64,000 bases of DNA. Source: Caldisericales bacterium (GTDB taxonomy: Bacteria; Caldisericota; Caldisericia; JAAYUI01). The position numbers and the translations under genes are program-made. Positions within the stretch are counted from its first letter, which is position 1, and every line of letters begins with the position of its first letter. Below are positions 54,304 through 62,996 of this stretch, in pieces. Where the stretch lies: assembly GCA_022707885.1 (NCBI GenBank), contig JAKIZT010000008.1:1-64000 (forward strand), read 5' to 3'. A model generated the notes under the pieces. It worked only from the letters and a program-made list of their open reading frames with translations. It was not told the origin of the DNA and did not search any database.

Positions 54304-54813
54304 TTAGGTGTGTCTTGTTACCTTGAAACGCTGTAGTTGAACTGGGCCATCATCATACATTCCAGCTTTTCTCCTGGCTATCGCTACCTGCTGTTCTGCT
54401 GTGTCGATCCCCTCAAGGTCAGGCAGGAGAAGGCCCCTTCTTGGTCCCCTGGAGACTATCACCCCGTAGGTTTTTGGATCAAGCTGCGTAACGTTGTCTA
54501 TTGATTCAGGCAAGCTAAGCACATCGACGTTTATTTCAAGTTTGTCCAGCTCGTTTGGCCTGACAGGCATGAACCTTGGGTCTTGGGAACATGCCTCAAT
54601 AGCCATCTCGATTATCTCACGGGCGATATTGACTGTTGTTGGCAGGGAGGTCCCTATGCATCCCCTGAGGTCGCCATCTTCGTGTATTGAAACGAAGACA
54701 CCGGCCCTCCCCCTCATATTTTCGGGGACTGGTGCCGGTGTCTCTATCATCCTCTTTTCGAGGACCCATGTTCTTACTGCTTTTCTGGCCAGCTCTACGA
54801 ACTCATCTGACAT
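54304..54813 (-). CDS. AMMECR1-domain protein
   Basis: 169 aa. The family hallmark LRGCIGT is at residues 50-56, followed by IAREIIEMAIEACSQDPRFM and PVRPNELDKLEINVDVLSLP; the end has RRGLLLPDLEGIDTAEQQ. This corresponds to the A component of the AmmeMemoRadiSam gene set, but the radical SAM and Memo partners are not in the window. Function undetermined. The ATG overlaps the preceding stop by 1 base (TAATG). Confidence 0.92.
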   Translation of the reverse strand: MSDEFVELARKAVRTWVLEKRMIETPAPVPENMRGRAGVFVSIHEDGDLRGCIGTSLPTTVNIAREIIEMAIEACSQDPRFMPVRPNELDKLEINVDVLSLPESIDNVTQLDPKTYGVIVSRGPRRGLLLPDLEGIDTAEQQVAIARRKAGMYDDGPVQLQRFKVTRHT

Positions 54814-57407
54814 TATCCTATAAACCTCTCCACATGGACAACCTTGAGTTTCCCCATTCTCTCGGGGAGGCGTGCGGTTGTTATATAGAACTCTGACCTC
54901 GTTTTTTCTGCCACAACAAGTGCCCTTCCAACTTCTTCAAATACCCCGAGCTCTGACGAGATTTTGTTTGCTCTCTCGGCGTCCTTGCCCATTATTGGAA
55001 TCCTCTCGAATCTTGGGTCTATTGATAACTCGCCCGGAAGTAGCGAGGAGGCAGTGTGGGCAATGGATATTTTTGAAAGGAGTGGCAACAGTCCTTCCTT
55101 GTGCAGTCTCATGATTGCGCCGGGATCAGCAACGACGCCTGCTTTGTTCATTTGGTCGGCAAGCTGTGCCACTGCATCGGATATGACTGGTGGTTGTGCC
55201 ACTTCAGATTCTGTAACGGCAACCTCTGGTTCCTCCGGTTCTTTTGTCTCCAGTGCCATTGGAGATGGCATGACCATTGGGGTTTCTTCATGCCTTTCCT
55301 CTGCTGAAGGCGGAGGTGTCTCTTGATTGCAAGGAGCCTCTTCTTTTACTGTAGTTTCGTCGTCGGAATTTATGGAATTGGCCGCTTCTTGCGAAAGAAA
55401 TTTGGAAAGGTTTGGAAGCCTCAATTTTGGAGTCCTCATATTCTCTCCAGGTTGTTTTGTGGTTTTTTGTTGAGTTTGTGTTTGTTTTGTTGCTTCCTGT
55501 TTTGGCCAATTTTCTGAAAAATCTTTTTCTTCAGTCTTTTCCTCAAGTTCTGAAGCGGGTTCCTTGCCAAGCTCTTCAAGCGCCTCAAAATCTACTCTTG
55601 CCTGATCGGCATTATTGTCCTGATATAAAGACTGGGTGATATTTTCTTCTTTTATTTCTGTTTTTTCCTCGTCTTCATCATCAGTGTCACCTTCTGGGCC
55701 ATGTTTTGATTTTCTCCAGAGAAGGACTGCGATGGCTATTAGGACAAGTGCCGCAAAAAGAAGAACAAGCGAGAATTGCATTGGATTTTCAGTCGGGTTT
55801 GTCAATGTTTTCCAGAGGCTGGTGAAGAAATTTTCTTTTGGTTGCTCCTGTTTGCCCGGTTCTCCACCCGGGGAGACTGGTGATTCCGGCATCCATGATG
55901 ATCCCTCTGGCGCAGCTTCTGGATCTGAAAGAGTGAATATTACACTTTTGTCTTTTATTGGCGGGACTTGATACAACAAGGCTGTATCGTCAGGATTTGC
56001 GTCCAGAATTACAGCATATTGGTTGGTTTGGGCCAGCACAGGCGAGAATTCTGTTGTGACACTAACCAGCGATGTTGACATTGGGCTCGATGGAAGCGGC
56101 GGGAAAACCCTTCTTTCAGTTGGCGATGACAGTGTTGTTTTTGAATAGGGAGCTATAAGAGCAATATTCCTGTTTGAAGGATTTTTTGGGTCGATTGGCC
56201 CGGAGACCGTGTTCCAGCGTTTTGACAACAGTTTGCCATCAACACCCGGAAGGAAGGTTGCGCCATGGCCACCCTGCGCCCCCATTGCTAAAACAGTTAT
56301 CGGCTTGTTTGAAGTTATTGTTGTGGCGTTGTAAATTTCACTTTTTTTGATCAGAGGTGATTTTGTTTCAAGCTTTTGCATCTGCCCTGCAGAAGCGAGC
56401 TCGAATTTTTGTGGCGGGATTGTTGGGTCAGACCATGTGACGAACAGTTCGGTGTTGTTCTGGTGGGCAACAATTGCGGTTGGACCAAGTGGAAGATAGG
56501 AGTAAACAAGGCCTTTTTGTGGGACTGAGAAGAATGAGTAAGAACTTGCGGTGCCATACTGGATGGCGCAATCATAATCTGATTGTATTTTGCGCATTCC
56601 TGCAGGCAGGTTGTCAAAAACAATCGTTTGGTTTGAGTTCAGGACAGCCTTCTTTGCCAACTCGCCCCTGTTGAATACTGACACGTTATTTCCATCCCTG
56701 AGGCTTGTGATGGCCAAAAATGATGGCACAAAAACGAGGGCCTCGCCGGAGATGAATGCAGTACAATCAGTCTCTTCTTTTGCGAAATTTCCCATTGCGA
56801 CAGAGCACAAACCGGTGCTCTGTATCCTGATTACTGTCGGATTTTCGGGTTTAAAGCTCCGTATCCCTCCAGCAGGGTATGTTTCAGGGCTTATTGTTCT
56901 TCCAAAAACATCTTTTATATAATTACCAGCGACATCGGTGATGGTTATTTTGTTGTCTTTTGAGTAGGAGCAGATTTTGACTTCGCCTATTGCCAGTGAA
57001 ACAAAATCGTTTCCTATCATGTTCTCGGAACCAACAAAGACCCTTTGCGGCGGCTGGGCCTGTGGGTTTCCATAATAGATGTAAAAAGCTTTTCTGCCGT
57101 TTGGCTCGAGATCTACGGGTATCCTTACGGTTACCTTTCCATTCTCTATTGAGACAATCTGGTATGGAAGGAGAGTGCCCTTGTTGTCGGTCAGTCTGAG
57201 GTCAGAGGCTGTATCGGCAAGCTCCGATTTTGAAAGCGCAAGGTCGATGGCGTAAGATTTTCTGGAAACACCACCCTTCTCATACACTGTGAGCGTCCGC
57301 CTATACTGCCAGACGCCAGTTTTGGTGGTTGCGTCTGGTGTAGGTGCAGCGGCACCAACGGTGACAAGAAGAAGAGCAATTAAGAGACCAAGCGCCCTTT
57401 TTTTCAT
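54813..57407 (-). CDS. Large single-span protein: DUF2341-like ectodomain, acidic linker, PIN-like cytoplasmic end
   Basis: 864 aa. Signal peptide (LGLLIALLLVTVGAAA), then a galectin-like DUF2341 segment (WQYRRTLTVYEKGGVSRKSY, RKAFYIYYGNP) and an IgGFc-binding-like propeller (about 100-510). A membrane helix lies at about 560-580 (FSLVLLFAALVLIAIAVLLW), followed by a long acidic, Glu/Thr/Gln-rich linker of about 170 residues. The last 130 residues (ISSELGVFEEVGRALVVAEK, then TRSEFYITTARLPERMG) look like half of a PIN-type fold. The domain calls are inference. AAAGGGAGCC lies before the ATG. Confidence 0.6.
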   Translation of the reverse strand: MKKRALGLLIALLLVTVGAAAPTPDATTKTGVWQYRRTLTVYEKGGVSRKSYAIDLALSKSELADTASDLRLTDNKGTLLPYQIVSIENGKVTVRIPVDLEPNGRKAFYIYYGNPQAQPPQRVFVGSENMIGNDFVSLAIGEVKICSYSKDNKITITDVAGNYIKDVFGRTISPETYPAGGIRSFKPENPTVIRIQSTGLCSVAMGNFAKEETDCTAFISGEALVFVPSFLAITSLRDGNNVSVFNRGELAKKAVLNSNQTIVFDNLPAGMRKIQSDYDCAIQYGTASSYSFFSVPQKGLVYSYLPLGPTAIVAHQNNTELFVTWSDPTIPPQKFELASAGQMQKLETKSPLIKKSEIYNATTITSNKPITVLAMGAQGGHGATFLPGVDGKLLSKRWNTVSGPIDPKNPSNRNIALIAPYSKTTLSSPTERRVFPPLPSSPMSTSLVSVTTEFSPVLAQTNQYAVILDANPDDTALLYQVPPIKDKSVIFTLSDPEAAPEGSSWMPESPVSPGGEPGKQEQPKENFFTSLWKTLTNPTENPMQFSLVLLFAALVLIAIAVLLWRKSKHGPEGDTDDEDEEKTEIKEENITQSLYQDNNADQARVDFEALEELGKEPASELEEKTEEKDFSENWPKQEATKQTQTQQKTTKQPGENMRTPKLRLPNLSKFLSQEAANSINSDDETTVKEEAPCNQETPPPSAEERHEETPMVMPSPMALETKEPEEPEVAVTESEVAQPPVISDAVAQLADQMNKAGVVADPGAIMRLHKEGLLPLLSKISIAHTASSLLPGELSIDPRFERIPIMGKDAERANKISSELGVFEEVGRALVVAEKTRSEFYITTARLPERMGKLKVVHVERFIG

Positions 57408-57409
57408 TT

Positions 57410-58012
57410 TCAGGCTCCCTTTGGCCTGTCCGTTATTCTTGAAGCACAATAGGGGCAAATGTGCCATTCCGGGTCAAGGAGTTTACCGCAGGATGGACAG
57501 ACTTTCTTGAGTTCCTTGTAGCAGCTTGGGCAGACCTGGTAGTCGGGTTGTACCGGTGTTCCGCAGACGCCGCAGATGTACTTCTCTTTTGTGAGAACAT
57601 ATTGGTAGTACTCTTTCTCTATTCTCCTGAGGTTTGTATCTGCTTCATTCAATTTCATTTCTTCAATGGTATAGGGTGGCCTACAGGCAAGATAAATGAG
57701 CCATGGTACGACAAGCAGGGATGCGATGCCCCATAACCAGCCATAATTGGTGCGTCTGGAAGCGTCAAAATATACCCACATGGCAATAAAAATCACCGAG
57801 GCAAGAAGTGCCCATGGAACCATCGGGATAAGTGTGTCAAAAAATTTGGCAATCGACGAGAAAAAGTCTGGTTCGCTTGCGGTTTCGGATACTTTTGGAT
57901 CGCCAAGCTGTATTGTATCGACAGCAGAAGGATCACCATCCACTGCAAGAACATTTACGACGGGCCCGAAGACCATCATGGCCACGAACGCCAGAACGAT
58001 AATTTTTTTCAC
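57410..58012 (-). CDS. Membrane protein with C-terminal zinc ribbons
   Basis: 200 aa. Signal-like N-terminus (KKIIVLAFVAMMVFGPVVNV), a second helix (PWALLASVIFIAMWVYFDAS) and a third (GWLWGIASLLVVPWLIYLAC), then zinc ribbons with four CxxC pairs: CGVCGTPVQPDYQVCPSCYK and CPSCGKLLDPEWHICPYCA. The GTG at 58012 has GGAGGA upstream. Its stop lies 2 bases before the ATG of the large ectodomain gene, so the two products may work together. Function unknown. Confidence 0.75.
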   Translation of the reverse strand: MKKIIVLAFVAMMVFGPVVNVLAVDGDPSAVDTIQLGDPKVSETASEPDFFSSIAKFFDTLIPMVPWALLASVIFIAMWVYFDASRRTNYGWLWGIASLLVVPWLIYLACRPPYTIEEMKLNEADTNLRRIEKEYYQYVLTKEKYICGVCGTPVQPDYQVCPSCYKELKKVCPSCGKLLDPEWHICPYCASRITDRPKGA

Positions 58013-58046
58013 AATGTCCTCCAAGCAAAGATTATTGATTATTCTG

Positions 58047-59357
58047 TTATTTTGCAAGTGCAAACTGGCCTAAAAGTGTTCTCATTTCACCAACAAGGTA
58101 TAGTGAGCCTGTCACTAGCACTGCGCCACCCTTCGGGGTCGATTCGATGGCTTTTACTACCGCATCGGCCGGGTTGTCTATTGAATCGCATTCGAACAAT
58201 CTTCGCCTGAAACGCATGCACAGTTTGTCAGAGGAGAGTTTCCTGTAGTAGCTTGGTGTGGTCGCAATGATTTTGTTGGCCATTGGGGCGAGGGCCCTTA
58301 TGAACCTTGTGGTATCCTTGTCCCTTAGGAGTCCGACCACCATTGTCAGCGAGTTGTATTTGAAATGCCGTCTGAGGGCATGGGCGAGTGCATCGGCAGA
58401 TGCACCGTTATGGGCGCCATCCAGGATGATCGTTGGTTCTCCCGGGAACACTTCCAGTCTGCATGGCCAGAAGGAGTTTTTTATGCCTTCCCGTATTGCA
58501 TCCTCTGATATTTTTAGCCCCACATTTCTGGATGTTATTTCAACGGTCCTTATTGCAATGGATGCATTCTGGAGTTGATGTTCACCAAGAAGTGGAACAA
58601 ACATGTCTTTTATGGTGCCAAAATCCGAGTGATAGTCCATTGTTTGCCCAACGCCATTAGTGGCCCCCCTGTCAACATAATCGAAATCTTTGCCCTGGAT
58701 TGAAACAGTTGCATTACGGTCTTTTGCTATTCCAAGGAGTGTTTCGAGGGCCCTTGCTGGTTGTTTTGCGCAAACAAGCGGGCAGTTTTTCTTAATGATC
58801 CCGGCTTTTTCCTTGGCAATGCGCTCCAGAGTGTCGCCGAGTATTCCCATGTGGTCATACGAAATTGCAGTTATCACCGAACAAGCCGGTTTCTCAACAA
58901 CATTTGTTGCATCGAGTCTTCCACCAAGGCCAACCTCGAATACCCCAACATGGGCACCAGCATTTTTGAAATGAAGCATTGCCATGGCGGTCATCACTTC
59001 GAAGAAGGTTGCCGGTCCAAGTTCACTGTCAAGCCCTTCTGCCACCTGGGAGACTGTTTCCACAATTTCAGAGAACTCTCCAGTTGTTATAAGCTCTCCA
59101 TTGATCCTTATCCGCTCCCTCAGTGACTGGAGGTGTGGACTGGTGTAGAGACCAACCTTGTATCCGGAGGCCTGCATTATGTTTGAAATCATCAGGGAGG
59201 TTGAACCCTTCCCTTTTGTGCCTGTCACATGGATGTATGGATAGCAATACTGGGGGCTCCCAATCGATTCGAGTATTGGGAACATCCTTCCAAGCCCCAG
59301 CCTGGAACCGAGGTAGTGAAGGCTTCCGAGTTTGTCAAGCGCTTCACAGTAGTTCAT
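58047..59357 (-). CDS. folC: Folylpolyglutamate synthase / dihydrofolate synthase
   Basis: 436 aa. A Mur-ligase-type fold with the P-loop HVTGTKGKGSTSLMIS, the FolC loop GLYTSPHLQSLRERIRING, and CSVITAISYDHMGILGDTLE. The C-terminal domain has ILDGAHNGASADALAHAL. It adds glutamate to dihydropteroate or folates. It is 1 base from valS, as in many bacteria (valS-folC). Confidence 0.96.
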   Translation of the reverse strand: MNYCEALDKLGSLHYLGSRLGLGRMFPILESIGSPQYCYPYIHVTGTKGKGSTSLMISNIMQASGYKVGLYTSPHLQSLRERIRINGELITTGEFSEIVETVSQVAEGLDSELGPATFFEVMTAMAMLHFKNAGAHVGVFEVGLGGRLDATNVVEKPACSVITAISYDHMGILGDTLERIAKEKAGIIKKNCPLVCAKQPARALETLLGIAKDRNATVSIQGKDFDYVDRGATNGVGQTMDYHSDFGTIKDMFVPLLGEHQLQNASIAIRTVEITSRNVGLKISEDAIREGIKNSFWPCRLEVFPGEPTIILDGAHNGASADALAHALRRHFKYNSLTMVVGLLRDKDTTRFIRALAPMANKIIATTPSYYRKLSSDKLCMRFRRRLFECDSIDNPADAVVKAIESTPKGGAVLVTGSLYLVGEMRTLLGQFALAK

Positions 59358-59358
59358 T

Positions 59359-61974
59359 TCAGGCTCCCAGCGAGAGTGCTAGCTCATTGAGAGCAGACAG
59401 TTCGGCAGAAAGCTCTTCCTGTCTTGCTCTGTTTTTCTCAACGACCTCTGGCTTGGCCCTCTTTGCGAAATCGGGATTTGAAAGGAGAGCCTGGATTTTG
59501 TCCATCTCGGCTTTTGTTTTTTCGATTGAGCCTGTTACCCTTTTTTTCTCCTCGGCTACATCTATCCTTCCCGAGAGATCGAGGAAGAATTTCATGTCCT
59601 TGAACACTGCAACAACAGTGCCTTCTGGCTGTGACTGCACGAGATTGAACCCCTCAACCCTGGCAAGTTTGATCACGAAGTCTTTTTCCCTTTCAAGGAC
59701 CATTGCATCGTTACCCTTTGCCATAAATGAGCATGGAACAATTGCCTGGTGCACCCTGAGGCTTGCCTTGAGGTTCCTGATTGATTTTACGGCCCCCTGG
59801 AGCACCTCCATCTCTTCCATTGCCTGTTTGTCAAAGGTGAAATCTTCAGGTTTTGGCCAGCTTGCCACAATGAGCGCCTTGCCTTCATGTGGCAGTTTTT
59901 GCCATATCTCTTCGGTCACGAATGGAGCTATTGGGTGAAGTATCCTGAGGGTATTGTCCAGAACAAGTTTCAGAACTCTCTGGGTCCTCTCCTTGTCCTT
60001 CCCGCCAGATTGCAATGGTAGTTTTGACATTTCAACGTACCAGTCGCAAAAATCTGTCCAGAAGAAATCATAGATCGTCCTTGCGGCCCTGGCAAAGTCG
60101 AAGCAGTCAAACGAGGCTGTCACTTCCTTGATGGTGTCCGACAGTTTTGAAATAATCCACCTGTCGGCAAATGTCGGATTCTCAATTGACCCGGATGTGT
60201 ATCCTTCGAGGTTCATTATGGTGAATCTTGAGGCGTTCCACACCTTGTTTATGAAGTTTCTGCCTTCAGTAAGTGCTTTGTCGCCGAGGTTTATGTCCTG
60301 CCCGCCGAGTGTTGAGAGGTATGTGAGGGTAAACCTGAGCGCATCTGCGCCGTATTTGTCAATAACCTCAATTGGATCAATTGCATTTGCAAGAGACTTG
60401 CTCATCTTTCTTCCGTGCTCGTCCCTTATGAGGCCGGTTAGGTAGACGTCATCAAACGGTCTCTTTCCGGTAAGTTCCAGCCCGGAGAAGATCATTCTGG
60501 CGACCCACAGGAATATGATGTCGTATGCAGTCAGGAGGAGTGAACCGGGGTAGTAGTATTCAAAATCCTCGGTTTTGTCCGGCCAGCCAAGTGTGGCGAA
60601 TGGCCAGAGGGCGGACGAGAACCATGTATCAAGGGCATCTTCGTCCTGGTGCACCTTTCCGCCACATTTTGGACAGGTGTCCACATCAACCCTTGAGGCA
60701 AATTCATGGTTGCATTTCTCACAGGTGAAAATTGGAATCCTGTGGCCCCACCAGCACTGCCTGGAAATGGGCCAGTCGAGGATGTTTTCCATCCAGTCAA
60801 AATAAACCTTTGTGTACCTCTCCGGTGTGAACCTGACCCCCTTTTTCCTGACGATGTCAATGGCAGGCTGTGCAAGCTCCTTCATTTTCAGGAAAAGCTG
60901 GGGGGAGAGGAGTGGTTCAATTACTGTCTTGCACTTGTCGTGATGGCCAACAGCGTGGGAATGCGGCTCTATTTTGACTAGATAGCCTTTTTCCTCGAGT
61001 TCGGCAACGATTTTCTTCCTTGCCTCAAGCATTGTGAGGCCGACAAATCTTTCAGGGACGTCGGTCATCCTGCCATCAGGCCCCATTACAACCGGCATCG
61101 GGAGATCATGTCTCCTGCCAACCTCAAAGTCATTCGGGTCGTGGGCCGGTGTGATCTTTACGGCGCCACTGCCAAACTCCCTGTCCACATATTCATCGGC
61201 AATGATCGGGATGTCTCTTCCGGCAATTGGGAGGATGACTTTTTTTCCGACGAGGTCCTTGTATCTCTCGTCGCTGGGATTTACAGCGACAGCCGTGTCT
61301 CCAAGCATGGTTTCCGGCCTTGTCGTGGCAACAATAATTCCGTCCTCAGGATTGTCGGCAAACGGGTATTTTATGTGCCAGAGGTTGCCATGTGCATCCT
61401 CGTGTTCCACCTCGATGTCTGATATGACAGTCTGGCACCTCGGACACCAGTTGATTACCTTTTTGCCCCTGTAAATGAGGCCCTTTTCGTAATAGTGGCA
61501 GAAAACCTCGCGCACCGCTTTCTGGTAAGGTTCGTCCATGGTGAAACGGAAGTGCGACCAGTCACATGAAATGCCAAGGCGCTTCTGCTGGTTGACAATG
61601 GTGTTGCCGCACCTTTCCTTCCACTGCCAGACCCTCTTCACAAACTCTTCCCTGCCGATGTCAAACCTTGACTTGCCCTCGGTTTTGTAGAGCTCCTTCT
61701 CGACGACAATCTGGGTCGCAATGCCGGCGTGGTCAACACCGGGCAGATAAAGGGCGTTTTCACCCTTCATTCTGTGATATCTCGTGCAGAGGTCCTGCAG
61801 GCCGTTGTTCAGAGCGTGGCCGGTGTGCAGGACGCCGGTAACGTTTGGAAGAGGCATCATGATGACAAAAGGTTTTTTTGTCTTGTCAGGACGCGACTCA
61901 AAAAATCCGCCATCCATCCAGAATTTGTATATCTTTTCTTCAACCTGCCCCGGGTTGTAGGCCGCGTCCATCAT
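59359..61974 (-). CDS. valS: Valyl-tRNA synthetase
   Basis: 871 aa. Class I signature PNVTGVLHTGHALNNGLQDL (HIGH as HTGH), the editing domain (TTRPETMLGDTAVAVNP, HDPNDFEVGRRH), the KMSKS loop GRKMSKSLANAIDP, a zinc-ribbon insert CEKCNHEF with CPKCGG, and the C-terminal coiled coil ending NRARQEELSAELSALNELAL. It charges tRNA-Val. AGGAGG precedes the ATG. The 180-base upstream region has no T-box signature that I can see. Confidence 0.97.
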   Translation of the reverse strand: MMDAAYNPGQVEEKIYKFWMDGGFFESRPDKTKKPFVIMMPLPNVTGVLHTGHALNNGLQDLCTRYHRMKGENALYLPGVDHAGIATQIVVEKELYKTEGKSRFDIGREEFVKRVWQWKERCGNTIVNQQKRLGISCDWSHFRFTMDEPYQKAVREVFCHYYEKGLIYRGKKVINWCPRCQTVISDIEVEHEDAHGNLWHIKYPFADNPEDGIIVATTRPETMLGDTAVAVNPSDERYKDLVGKKVILPIAGRDIPIIADEYVDREFGSGAVKITPAHDPNDFEVGRRHDLPMPVVMGPDGRMTDVPERFVGLTMLEARKKIVAELEEKGYLVKIEPHSHAVGHHDKCKTVIEPLLSPQLFLKMKELAQPAIDIVRKKGVRFTPERYTKVYFDWMENILDWPISRQCWWGHRIPIFTCEKCNHEFASRVDVDTCPKCGGKVHQDEDALDTWFSSALWPFATLGWPDKTEDFEYYYPGSLLLTAYDIIFLWVARMIFSGLELTGKRPFDDVYLTGLIRDEHGRKMSKSLANAIDPIEVIDKYGADALRFTLTYLSTLGGQDINLGDKALTEGRNFINKVWNASRFTIMNLEGYTSGSIENPTFADRWIISKLSDTIKEVTASFDCFDFARAARTIYDFFWTDFCDWYVEMSKLPLQSGGKDKERTQRVLKLVLDNTLRILHPIAPFVTEEIWQKLPHEGKALIVASWPKPEDFTFDKQAMEEMEVLQGAVKSIRNLKASLRVHQAIVPCSFMAKGNDAMVLEREKDFVIKLARVEGFNLVQSQPEGTVVAVFKDMKFFLDLSGRIDVAEEKKRVTGSIEKTKAEMDKIQALLSNPDFAKRAKPEVVEKNRARQEELSAELSALNELALSLGA

Positions 61975-62152
61975 GGGGACCTCCTGTTAGTGTGCGTCAT
62001 AACCAATGGATTTTGCCAGCAAGGACCAGCCAAGTCAAGAATTTGTTGCTAACAAAGGGCAAAAAAATGTCTATATTTTTTCTGGATTGGTTTTTTTGTG
62101 AAATTACAAGCTTTAATTGCTCATTGGGGCAAAGAATCTGGCGATGAGGCTC

Positions 62153-62971
62153 TCATGGTTGTTTTGGGCATGGTTCTTCCAGATTTTCTACTAATTGGCA
62201 TATGTTTTTATCTGGATCGCACCAGTCTTTCTTGAAGATTTCTTCAAATTCACTGGCTAATTTTGAATCGACGATTTTTAAATTAATTTCTTTATTTTTA
62301 TCATACAACCCATAATGACTTATGTTAGAAGATCCAATCCAGATTGTATCTTTCCCAAATAAAAATATCTTTCTATGCAATTTCTGATAATTATCGTTGC
62401 AAAATTGCCACCATCGTACTTCGCAATTTTTGTTATTTCTTGCATTTTCTAAGTTGCACTCAAAGTCTACCATTCTACTATATTTAGCATTATCACTTTC
62501 AGCATAGTCATTATGTTGCCGATAGTCTAAGATTATTTTAATATCAATATCTTTCTCTTCTGCTCTCTTTTTCAGCGAGTCAAGAATATCTGAATCTGTT
62601 AACTCATACATCTCAATCCATATGCGTTTCGTATTTTTGTCTTCTATCAATTCCTTTAATTTTGTGAGTGATGCCTTATTTTTCTCAGTGTACATTTCTA
62701 TTGTCGGGGTTTCCATTGCCAAAGATGCTGTGCCGCTTTTTTTGTTCCACTCAATGTTTGCACCGAGTGATTCCCCCATAAACCTGAAGGGCACCATGAG
62801 CGTGCCATTGACCAGCTGGGGTGGGACGTCAAGTGAAACTTTCTTCCCGTTTGCAACAGCTTCTTTTTTGCCAAGAGTGACCACAACTTTCTTTTCCCCG
62901 GCATAAGCAACTGATGACAGTAGAGCTATTACGACCAAAAGACCAACCATCAATTTTTGCTTGTTGTTCAT
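62153..62971 (-). CDS. Copper-amine-oxidase N-terminal domain fused to a phospholipase D-like domain
   Basis: 272 aa. Signal peptide (LMVGLLVVIALLSSVAYAG), one copper amine oxidase N-terminal repeat (PPQLVNGTLMVPFRFMGESL) and, from about residue 100, a single HKD-type domain: YQKLHRKIFLFGKDTIWIGS, then the Ser/Asn and the Asp/Glu of the motif. One HKD per chain, as in Nuc-type enzymes, suggests a secreted homodimeric phosphodiesterase or nuclease. The C-terminus has extra Cys. Its neighbour downstream on the same strand is valS, with a 180-base gap. Confidence 0.75.
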   Translation of the reverse strand: MNNKQKLMVGLLVVIALLSSVAYAGEKKVVVTLGKKEAVANGKKVSLDVPPQLVNGTLMVPFRFMGESLGANIEWNKKSGTASLAMETPTIEMYTEKNKASLTKLKELIEDKNTKRIWIEMYELTDSDILDSLKKRAEEKDIDIKIILDYRQHNDYAESDNAKYSRMVDFECNLENARNNKNCEVRWWQFCNDNYQKLHRKIFLFGKDTIWIGSSNISHYGLYDKNKEINLKIVDSKLASEFEEIFKKDWCDPDKNICQLVENLEEPCPKQP

Positions 62972-62996
62972 ATCCACCCCCAGATAGCAATCATAA

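Noticed and set aside
54304..54813. A full AmmeMemoRadiSam system
   Set aside because: Only the AMMECR1 component is present in the window; the Memo and radical SAM genes are absent.
61975..62152. A T-box riboswitch before valS
   Set aside because: No T-box core sequence or specifier hairpin could be recognised in this stretch, so I do not report one.
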